Shown here: one piece after another, positions 44,659-52,524 of the stretch | How the letters are laid out: the number at the start of each line of letters is the position of its first letter | Numbering within the stretch: the stretch's first letter is position 1 | NCBI GenBank assembly: GCA_036897485.1 | Contig: JAYMTF010000114.1 | Location: 1-52,524 of the forward strand | Reading direction: 5' to 3' | Source of the DNA: Pelargonium nanum | Taxonomy: Eukaryota > Streptophyta > Magnoliopsida > Geraniales > Geraniaceae | DNA length: 52,524 nt | Translations under genes and position numbers: made by a program | Notes under the pieces: model-generated | Seen by the model: the letters and a program-made list of their open reading frames with translations, nothing else | Databases searched by the model: none | Told to the model about the DNA's origin: nothing

Positions 44659-46754
44659 GCAACATGAAGCAGTTCGTCTGGTGTTGCAGCCGGATCAAGA
44701 TCCCAGCACCCTTCTGGCAGATCAGCAGCTTCGTTGAGTAACCAAGATGGCACCCGGTGTGAAAAGCGCAGCATCTCTCTCCTTGGAATCCATCGAACCT
44801 CGTTCTTGTTCGTATTCCTTTGATACACGGTCTTGAATCCAGCCAGTTTCACAAGTGGAGCGACACAAACGCCTAGATCTTCAGAGTAATCATCGAGAAC
44901 CTCTACCATCTCGTACTGGTGCCTCACTTCATCTGGGGTTGATCTGTTCCATTCTGGTGACCAATTGCGGTAGACAGCCCATATGTCTCCACATTTTGGG
45001 TATATTCGTACACAGCCTCCCCTGCCAGCTTTCTCCCGGCTCAGAACATGAGAGAAAATATTGACTTGTTCAACAATGTCGGAATTTGTTGCCCTGAAAT
45101 GTCCACAAGATTTGGTGAAGCCGGAATCCACCCAATTCACTAACCCGAATTCAGTATCGGTTTTGGAGCTTAAGTAAGTGATATGAATCTTAAATGGCTT
45201 CACTGAGATGATTTGGCGGATCAGACAATACAAACGAGGCATTCCATCATCTTCATCATACACTGCCCATATTTGCTTTGGCTTGAAGCACTCCTCAGAT
45301 CTATCTTTGTCAAAATCATGGAAGTCAGGATCAGGGACAGTTATCACTACTGGTTTAGTATCGGACACTGACGACTGCAGACAAGAGACAGCTGAATCTG
45401 CTCTTTTTGCCAACTCTCCAACCTCTTTTAGCTGACCAACATTACTGTATAGTTTCACATTCTCCTTGGGTACTGCAGCTGCTGAGGCCAAATTCATCTC
45501 TTCCAATTTCTTCCGGATTTCCGTCCTTGCCTTGTCAATCAACAACTTTCTAGCATCAAATGCAGGGGCAGCAGAGATTCGTCTAGCGGGAAGTTCACCC
45601 GACTTGGAAAGATCTTGCCCAAATGTATTTCCGTTGTCCGATGGCGCTTCAGAAGGAGATTTTAATTCCTGTTTTTCGTACCCATTCTTCAAACCAGGCG
45701 CCACAATAACCTTCCTTCTCTTATCAGGTCGATTGGCTTTAGGTCCTAAAGATTCATTGAAGGAAATAAGAGTACTTGACTCAATATTTGCAGATGAATT
45801 TTTCGCGGAACGCTTTCCATTGGCCCTTGGTTTCACCTTCGCTCCTGACACATTAACATTTCCATTGGTCTGATAAACAATATCAGCAGATACAGATGAA
45901 GATCCATTATGACCAACAGTTCCAGCAGAAGCTCCAGAGACAGATCCCCATTGATACGACACATTTGAGGCATACTCATAACCATGTCCAGAATGATATC
46001 CCGGGACCCCATTTGAAGTATAAAATGGGGTACTGGTTGGAACATATGCAACCCCATCGTATCCATGACTTCCATACCCATTTCCTGGTACATACGACCA
46101 AGGGCAATAAGGGAAAGAACCATTGACCGGGGCTGTACCAGTTTCCACAGCAATAAAAGTACCACGACAGTTCTTACATGAAAGTCTCTTATTCACGTAC
46201 TTCCGTAGGTACTCATACTGAACCTTACAAGAGGTACAAACAGTCCAGAATGTATCAAGTCTGGCATGAGTGGTTGACGAATTGGAGCAATTGTTATAAC
46301 CCGTAACTCCAGCTGTATGACCTGAGGACATATCCGTCTGAGTAGTTGCAGACGACCGTTTATTTCTCTTGTGATCGTAAGAGCTTCCCTTGAGGCTATC
46401 TGACAAGAAAGTCCATGCTTCTGAAACAAGTTTAAATGCACCATCAGCTCCCACACTTTTGTTCTTATCGGGGTGAAGCAACACAGCCATCTTCCTATAC
46501 TGTTTCTTCACTGTATCTTTATCGGCAGATGGCTTCAATCCAAGAATGGAATAGTAATCAACTATGCTGTTAACTTTGACCTCAGAAGCGGCATACACAT
46601 CAAAGGTGGCCAGCATTTGGGATATACCTTCAAGTTCCGGGTACAACGATTTTGCCTTTAATGCATAATTCTTTGCGCCCACAAAGTCCTTTTCCGCAAA
46701 CCGCTTCTCAGCAATTTCTTTAGCTCTAAGAGCCTCCTCTTTGTACGATTCCAT
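44610..46754 (-). CDS. DnaJ (J-domain) protein with DUF3444
   Basis: This uninterrupted 714-residue frame starts with the family's helical cap MESYKEEALRAKEIAEKRFA. The J domain at about 66-127 has the HPD triad at 94-96, which stimulates Hsp70 ATPase. A CxxC...CxxC zinc ribbon follows at 173-196, then a Gly/Ser/Tyr-rich low-complexity stretch (about 205-300). A basic KRSAKN patch (about 314-319) may be a nuclear localisation signal. DUF3444 occupies about 485-690 and starts at KPKQIWAVYDEDDGMPRLY. Plant proteins of this build are mostly uncharacterised Hsp40 co-chaperones, some nuclear. The last dozen residues (EKRSEVKAERREE) come partly from a tandem DNA duplication. The coding region has no intron but the leader probably does. 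Function beyond Hsp70 co-chaperone is not claimed. Confidence 0.93.
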   Translation of the reverse strand: MESYKEEALRAKEIAEKRFAEKDFVGAKNYALKAKSLYPELEGISQMLATFDVYAASEVKVNSIVDYYSILGLKPSADKDTVKKQYRKMAVLLHPDKNKSVGADGAFKLVSEAWTFLSDSLKGSSYDHKRNKRSSATTQTDMSSGHTAGVTGYNNCSNSSTTHARLDTFWTVCTSCKVQYEYLRKYVNKRLSCKNCRGTFIAVETGTAPVNGSFPYCPWSYVPGNGYGSHGYDGVAYVPTSTPFYTSNGVPGYHSGHGYEYASNVSYQWGSVSGASAGTVGHNGSSSVSADIVYQTNGNVNVSGAKVKPRANGKRSAKNSSANIESSTLISFNESLGPKANRPDKRRKVIVAPGLKNGYEKQELKSPSEAPSDNGNTFGQDLSKSGELPARRISAAPAFDARKLLIDKARTEIRKKLEEMNLASAAAVPKENVKLYSNVGQLKEVGELAKRADSAVSCLQSSVSDTKPVVITVPDPDFHDFDKDRSEECFKPKQIWAVYDEDDGMPRLYCLIRQIISVKPFKIHITYLSSKTDTEFGLVNWVDSGFTKSCGHFRATNSDIVEQVNIFSHVLSREKAGRGGCVRIYPKCGDIWAVYRNWSPEWNRSTPDEVRHQYEMVEVLDDYSEDLGVCVAPLVKLAGFKTVYQRNTNKNEVRWIPRREMLRFSHRVPSWLLNEAADLPEGCWDLDPAATPDELLHVAKEEKRSEVKAERREE

Positions 46755-46795
46755 TCAGAAACTTGAAGTAATTCTACACAAAACTCTTAACGAAG

Positions 46796-46861
46796 TTATG
46801 ACCAACCAGACATCCACAACCACGGAAAAAGCCCAATTCTCATACATAGCCAGCTCTTCAT
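46796..46861 (-). promoter_or_regulatory. Possible upstream ORF in the DnaJ-gene leader
   Basis: Just after the presumed leader-intron acceptor, an ATG at 46861-46859 opens a 21-codon frame that stops 41 bases before the main start at 46754. If the leader is spliced as proposed, this uORF is in every mature mRNA and could reduce translation of the DnaJ protein. Confidence 0.4.
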
Positions 46862-46863
46862 CT

Positions 46864-47725
46864 CTGCAAATAGGAAACAGTGTTTACTTAAAATGATTTC
46901 CTAATCAACATTACCTCATTTGTCAAAATAACATTCTTTGACGCAGTCAAGCATTTACAGTGAGATCAAAGGATGGCAATAAATTTCATGTGGATCTCAG
47001 TTCTTATCAATAAGTATTTTATGACACATTCAATAGCTGATAAAGCGCAGTGAAGTAGAAGAAACTAACAAAACCGGTTTCTTATATCTAACATTTAAAA
47101 GTCATGGAAGAAAATGAACTGATAGGAACTGATAGGAACCGTTGGACACTTCATCCGATACGCATTGGTGAAAGCTAATCAACCTAATTCTGAATATTCC
47201 AAATTCCCAGAAACCAAAGAGGGTTGCATTGAAACCAAAAACTCATTTCACAGGATCAACAAAAAATTACCAAATCAGAAGTTAAAAATGAAAATGGATA
47301 GGGAAAAAAGAAGAAAAGAAATTCAACTATGTTCTCCAAATCTAGCTGAAATCTCAGTAAAACCAGCTCAGCTGAGAAATCTACAATCATTTGGCAGAGT
47401 TGTCCCTATCATTTCCTTGAACACAAAGCAACCCAAGTACATAAAATTCAACTTTCAAGTGCTTTCACTTTCCACAATTTTCTCAGCAACCAAGCAGAGA
47501 TTCAGATCCGAAATCCGAAATCCACATCAAGAAAAGAAAAACCCAAAAATCACAAGATTTAGCTAAAAGCTCCAAATCAGGAGACCAAATGCACAGAGAT
47601 CGAAACTCAAAACCTCAAAACCCCCCATTAAAATAGCATTAACACCCACAAATCAGTAAACAATAATAAGCAGAGTCCACAGTAGCAAGAAAACAGACGA
47701 GAAACAGTTAAAAAAGAGAGCTCAC
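46864..47725 (-). other. DnaJ-gene leader (5' UTR) intron
   Basis: Read on the minus strand, TTCTCA|GTGAGCTC (47726/47725) is a donor and TTTGCAG|AGATGAAG (46864/46863) an acceptor, bracketing an 862-base T-rich intron. The leader exon upstream would run from about 48000 to 47726. The plus-strand frame at 47165-47566 inside it is a purine-rich shadow of this intron. Splicing is inferred from consensus only. Confidence 0.5.
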
Positions 47726-47989
47726 TGAGAATTGAGCAGAGCAATGGAAGTGAAGCCGAACCAGATCGCCACGTGTACTCCCGAACTCGAGCGAATCAAG
47801 ATGGTAGCTGATTGTGGATCTCAGTGTACTGTAGAAACAACAAAACCCCACCAAAAGACCCAATTTTTAAACCCAAAATCTGCCAGATTTGTAGCGGATG
47901 TGACTGTTGTACACTGAATTGAGTCTCTGGGTCTGAGCGGGTCAGTGACTCGGTAACTGGGTCAAGTTGCTCCGGCAGATCGGTGGCGA

Positions 47990-48591
47990 TGAACCGGACA
48001 CTCCGTCGCTCGCCGACGAGGGAAAAAAATGGAGCAAAATTAAAAATAAAAATGATAAATTTTCAGCAGAAGTAAACGGAGTTAACAGTATTTAATGGTG
48101 GAGGTTGCTATTGTGCGCGGTGGTGCGTGGTGCGCACTTCCCCTCTGAACATTAGGGTTGCGTTCGGAGATCGGGTAATAGGAAGAACCGTAGAAGTAGA
48201 TTTACCAAAAATGAAAATGAAAAAAATATAATTATTTATATTAATTTTAATTTTAATATTATTATTAAATAAATTTTTATTTTTAGGTAAAGGTCATGGT
48301 TTTCATTTGTTTGGTAATTGGGATTTTTCCCCTATTAAATAAATAGGACAAATTTTTATTGGTGGTGAAAATAAATATAGTTGTTTAGTTGTTTCTTTTT
48401 AGTAATAAATTAATTAACTCTCTATAATGAAGAAGCAAATCCCAAATATTTTCAGTTTCATTTTATTTCATTTAATGTGAATATATCTTAGTACTTAATC
48501 ATCATTTTTTGGTGCATTTTCATGTATTTACCTTGAAATTTTAAATTACTACAACATGTTTTATTTTATTTTGGGTGGTTATTTGTATGCT
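47990..48591. promoter_or_regulatory. DnaJ-gene promoter region
   Basis: This region is upstream of the presumed minus-strand transcription start near 48000. It includes a short GC-rich patch (about 48110-48175) with GTGCGC words, then becomes AT-rich. No other gene is seen. Confidence 0.4.
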
Positions 48592-49060
48592 CAAATTATT
48601 TTTCTAAAGGGTAATGTTTTCTAAATGTGTAACATTTTCTCAATTTTTTTATGAAGGTAAAATAAATATTCATGTTTTTGAGAAATAAATAAATAAAACG
48701 TTAATGGAAATTGGTAAATGAAGAAATTACAAATCAACATTAGCTTCAAGGAAATTCAACATAAAATAAGTATATATTTTTAGGACAAGATGTGAAATGA
48801 GCTAATTTACTATTATTTTATTTTTCAATTCAAAATATTTTTGTAAGAAGATAATGTTGTCTATTTCTATTACTTTTTTTCGATAAACAAATAAATATTA
48901 ATGTGTTTGAGAAAGGAATGAAGAAAGAGTTAATGGAAATTGGTAAATAAAGAAATTACAAATCAACATTATCTTTAAATCTTATTTTTACAACAATTAA
49001 TCTGAAGGATATTTCACATGACATAAGTATCTTTTTTAGGACAAGATGTGAAATTTCTTA
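48592..49060 (+). repeat. Tandem duplication of about 230 bp
   Basis: Two adjacent copies (about 48592-48815 and 48831-49060) share TTAATGGAAATTGGTAAAT (48701 and 48930), GAAATTACAAATCAACATTA, and GGACAAGATGTGAAAT (48783 and 49039) in the same order. The offsets are 229-256 bases. The second copy carries a small insertion. It is non-coding and AT-rich. Confidence 0.75.
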
Positions 49061-52000
49061 ATAAAAGAAGAAGAAGATATTTTAACTTTTTCAAAATAAA
49101 AATAAAGAAAATTAACATTTGATGAAATGATTTCTCACATAAGTATGGTACATTTTGTCAATTGATATTTATTGAAAATAAAAATATTCATTAGCTAGCA
49201 TGGATAATAAGTGGGTCTTTAATGGGAGTAGTGGTCTCAACTCTAAAAATATTATTGGCCATAACTCATAATTGTGGAGCTTTTTGAATATATAATTCTA
49301 TTACAACCTTAATAATATCATAGACATAAACAAGAGAGGCATCCTAGTATATATGGGTGTGATTCTCTATTGTTTGCTTCTGTGGATGTTGCTGCTTGTG
49401 CTGTAGACCCTTTACAAAGTGCTACAAGATTCTTTTTATCTTATATATTTTATTCTAAAATATCTATTGGTTAAAGTGGTTAAGAATAATCTTTAGAAAT
49501 CAAAATAATACATTATATTAATTTCAATATACATAAGCTAAAGATGTGGTGGAAGTTATTTTATGTAGAAAGAAAAATTCAAAGACTATATTAATTCATA
49601 AAACTCAAGGTAAAATAGTTGGGTACCTAATGTACTTTTTATATTATATTTTAATTTATAACCAAGTTTTTACATTGTTACCGTTCTTATATTAGACTCA
49701 CAAAGGGCGACAACCGAATTTGAATTTTCAATTCAACACGCCGTTTTTTCGACGATCATTCTTAGTGATGTATTGCAGCACGCTTATGCTATGTTTGTTG
49801 CTAAAACGTGGATTCGTGTGTGAAAAAAGGTGAATTTTTGGGTATGGAAGATATGTGAAGCTCTCAAATTCATTTTTTGTACTCTAAACAATCATTTGTT
49901 CATAGAAAATGGGTAAGGTATAGGATTCAAATAATTTTTATGGATAAAAAATCGATTGCCATACACCAAAGCAAGGTATCAAATATCATAGCTAAAAAAT
50001 AAAATTTAATAACTTAATCACGTGTAAAAGTTTTACATGTAACGACTTGGCACTCAAAACCGTTTCAATGAATTTGAGCGCTCGAGAATCTGTGGACGCG
50101 GAACACCAAAATTCAATTTGAACTTGTATTGAATGAGTCACAGTCATTTACTTGCTCACACAACGGCATATAACAATAACAATATCAATATATCATAAAC
50201 ATATCTCTGTCCATAAATGACATAGTTTGGACAAGCAAGTTGATGGGCTTGCCCAGTCCATTTGACACCACAACTTGACTTGAGGCCCATTCCTCATGCA
50301 TAGAACACATGTGCTTATTTGATATTTCTTCATATTATAGTATTTTTCTTTTCGAAATAAACTTCATATTAATTATAGTATTAGTACAATGATTTAACAT
50401 CTTATATCTTTTTAAAATAAAAAATATTATAATATCTATATTTGCTACTTTTATTTTTGCAATTGTATTAAAATTAAACAAGGAATTACGATTAGGTAAA
50501 CTTATTTTTTATTTTTATTTTACGTCTTATGCATGAATATAATATATATGCAACCATGTGATTCGACAAAAAAACATACATGTCCTTCAACTTAAACATG
50601 CTGCAAATATATGCAAAACTTATTACTCAAATATTTCTCACCATGCAAGTATACAACATTAATTTGTACATAAACTAAAGTTGTGTGATTAATCAATTAG
50701 TTAATAGTTATTCCAATTTTACATGAAGTCTCGAGCTCGAAGCTTTATCCTACAACTGAACAATGCATTTTTGTTGAAATTATTAGATTCAACTATTAAA
50801 TTAAATTATAAGAGGTTGACATGAATCTTATCTCCGTTCAAGCCAACTCAGCTCGAATATAAACTAAAGTTGATGGTTCATGAAAAGAAAAAAAATCACT
50901 TAAATTTCTAGGTTTGATCTAGATGATAATTATGGACACACAAATTCATTCACATGTGACATACAAGGTGAGTTTGTACAAATGAAAAAAGAAAAAAAGA
51001 AGAAGAAAGGAAAGAATATATTGTATGGAGAGGACCCAAGACAAAGATTTGGTGCCTGCCAATGTAAAAACAAAAGGAAAGAGAATTGGCACTGTTGAAA
51101 CTTCACCATCAAACTTAAAGCATCCAGCTCAACTTATTATTTTGCTAACTTCCATTTTCATCACATTCTCACTCAACTTGACTCTGAGGTCCCCTACTTA
51201 ATTTCATACATTTCTTTTAAAAAAAATTAATAGAATAATATTCATTTGTTTTATGTTTAAAGATAATATGATTAGTTTTGAGAACCATTCAACTATTTGT
51301 ACAATTTTATTTGTTTGAAAATGTTATTATGAATGATTTGCATGTGCATGGTGGAGAGAGGAAGAAAAATCATTCACACTCAATTTAAAAAGAAACTAAT
51401 TTTATCTCATCCAAATAAATGTTTTTATCTCAATAGAATTTTGAACTCATGATTTTTTTAATAGAAAAGTGTGTATTTTGATCATTCCAATTTCCAATAC
51501 TCTCAAGGAGCTAATATTTTCAACTTTAATGGTTGGGTTGTAAATTCTCAAGCAAATAAAAAAAATCATCTAGAGCTTAACTTTGAGAAGTTCAACCTCA
51601 GTATTCTTTAAAAGAGGACTGGAAGATTATTTTATGAAAAGAAAACCTAACTGAAGATACATAATTGTACAACTAAAACACACAAAAAATGTTTATGAAC
51701 GTTGAACATATTTCAATTTTCTTTTTATAAAAAGCAATTTTTATGTGTAGACGAAGCGGATAATACTATCAAACATTAAACATTTATGTACATATCTGTA
51801 AAAAAAACATTTATGTAATAATTTTATCCACTTATTTGTGCAACTAAATATTCCATATTGAGAATATGCACAATTTATACTGAAAATACAAAATTTTATG
51901 AAATGCTAAAAAAATCTAAGCAATAATGGTAATAATTGAGATTTTTACGCATGACAAATTAATACTATATTCATCTCAATAAAATTTGTGAATACAGACC

Positions 52001-52428
52001 ACCGGTCCTAATTCAGTTAATACATCTTGAAGAAGTCTTACTCGTTAGTTCTATGCCTAAGACTCTTCACCCGATACTAAATAAGTAAATATACATGAAA
52101 GGCGTGAAATAAATCATAACTAGATGTAAAGAAAAAGAAATTAAGTAATACAAAGTAATGCACATTTTCATTAAAAAATGGAATAAAATTCGAACCTTTG
52201 TCCAAAAAATAGTAAAAATTAAACAAAAAAACTTCTCTCAAATTTTAATAATTTTTTTTGTTACACAATTATATAGATTGGATTGTATAATAATAATCCT
52301 CACCTAAAATAAATAAATAAATAAATAACCTATTATCTTATTTTATTATATGCAGTGAGTGCCTCCACCACTACGTACCACCACCTTACAAGTCAACCAA
52401 TCAGACATTCACCGGCTTGCACAAGAAC
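49061..52428. other. AT-rich intergenic DNA
   Basis: No gene was recognised on either strand; the minus-strand frame at 50930-51112 has no domain. A (TAAA)n run at about 52306-52328 and a CCAAT word near 52396 lie shortly upstream of the partial frame that starts at 52429, and may belong to its promoter. Confidence 0.45.
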
Positions 52429-52524
52429 ATGAGCGACGACGACGACGGCGAAGAAGAGGACGGCGAGCACGGAGCTCTCACGCCGGCGAGGACGGACCTC
52501 TCTCTCTCTTCGATCTGCTGCCTT
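52429..52524 (+). CDS. 5' end of an unidentified gene (truncated by the window)
   Basis: An ATG at 52429 opens 32 codons without a stop to the window edge. The N-terminus is strongly acidic (MSDDDDGEEEDGEHG) and then Ser/Leu-rich (LSLSSICCL). The abrupt rise in G+C and C/G at third positions, after 4 kb of AT-rich DNA, supports real coding sequence. Too little is present to name a family. A minus-strand gene ending here cannot be excluded. Confidence 0.5.
   Translation, partial: MSDDDDGEEEDGEHGALTPARTDLSLSSICCL

Noticed and set aside
45466-46165. Frames on both strands within the DnaJ gene (135 and 110 aa)
   Set aside because: They overlap the well-supported 714-residue coding frame in other frames and show no conserved domain.
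47165-47566. 133-aa plus-strand frame upstream of the DnaJ gene
   Set aside because: It lies inside the inferred leader intron of the opposite strand; its Lys/Asn-rich composition is a shadow of T-rich intron DNA.
1-52524. CRISPR array, bacterial-type operon or defence island
   Set aside because: No regularly spaced identical repeats, no Shine-Dalgarno-type packing, and all clear genes are plant nuclear genes with introns or plant-specific families.

Overview
The window is nuclear DNA from a flowering plant, most likely a woody or rosid-type eudicot; the species cannot be fixed from sequence alone. The signs are AT-rich intergenic DNA, many short GT-AG introns, leader introns, transposon debris, and plant-only families (OBERON, cytokinin-receptor histidine kinase, X8/CBM43, DnaJ-DUF3444, LRR receptor-like protein). 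There is no operon, CRISPR array or convincing intact tRNA gene.

Layout. 1-4.6 kb: a small conserved plant protein of unknown function (2008-2289), a field of diverged direct repeats, a GC-rich relic, and a poly(A) insertion scar. 4.67-6.7 kb (minus): an intronless half-size ABCG transporter. 7.1-7.65 kb: a CACTA-like transposon end beside a decayed copy of part of the 2008 gene, then a SINE-like remnant. 7.97-14.1 kb: mitochondrial HSP90 (HSP90-6/HSP89.1 type) in 20 exons, with two GC-AG introns and one intron whose expected donor is GG. 14.6-14.8 kb: a Stowaway-like MITE. 15.2-18.4 kb: an OBERON PHD-finger gene with a long leader intron holding a duplicated block. The HSP90-6/OBERON pair matches the Arabidopsis neighbours At3g07770/At3g07780.

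18.4-28.3 kb is a gene-poor AT-rich stretch with repeat fragments. At 28.3-28.6 kb lies a previously unlisted, multiply frameshifted tetraspanin (TET2-like) pseudogene. 29.1-36.9 kb: an AHK2-type cytokinin receptor in 12 coding exons, with a GA microsatellite and four possible upstream ORFs before it. 38.8-40.0 kb: a small secreted X8-domain protein. 40.7-43.5 kb (minus): an intronless 930-residue LRR receptor-like protein with a Yx8KG island motif. 44.6-46.75 kb (minus): a DnaJ/DUF3444 protein with a leader intron and a short tandem duplication at its C-terminus. 48-52.4 kb: AT-rich DNA with a tandem duplication. The last 96 bases open a reading frame that runs off the window.

The genes do not form one pathway; they are independent loci of hormone perception, meristem chromatin reading, organelle chaperoning, transport, wall biology and immunity. 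I see no convincing new multi-gene system. The most useful surprises are the HSP90 splice-site anomaly, the tetraspanin pseudogene, the gene fragment beside the CACTA end, and the uORF-rich AHK2 leader.
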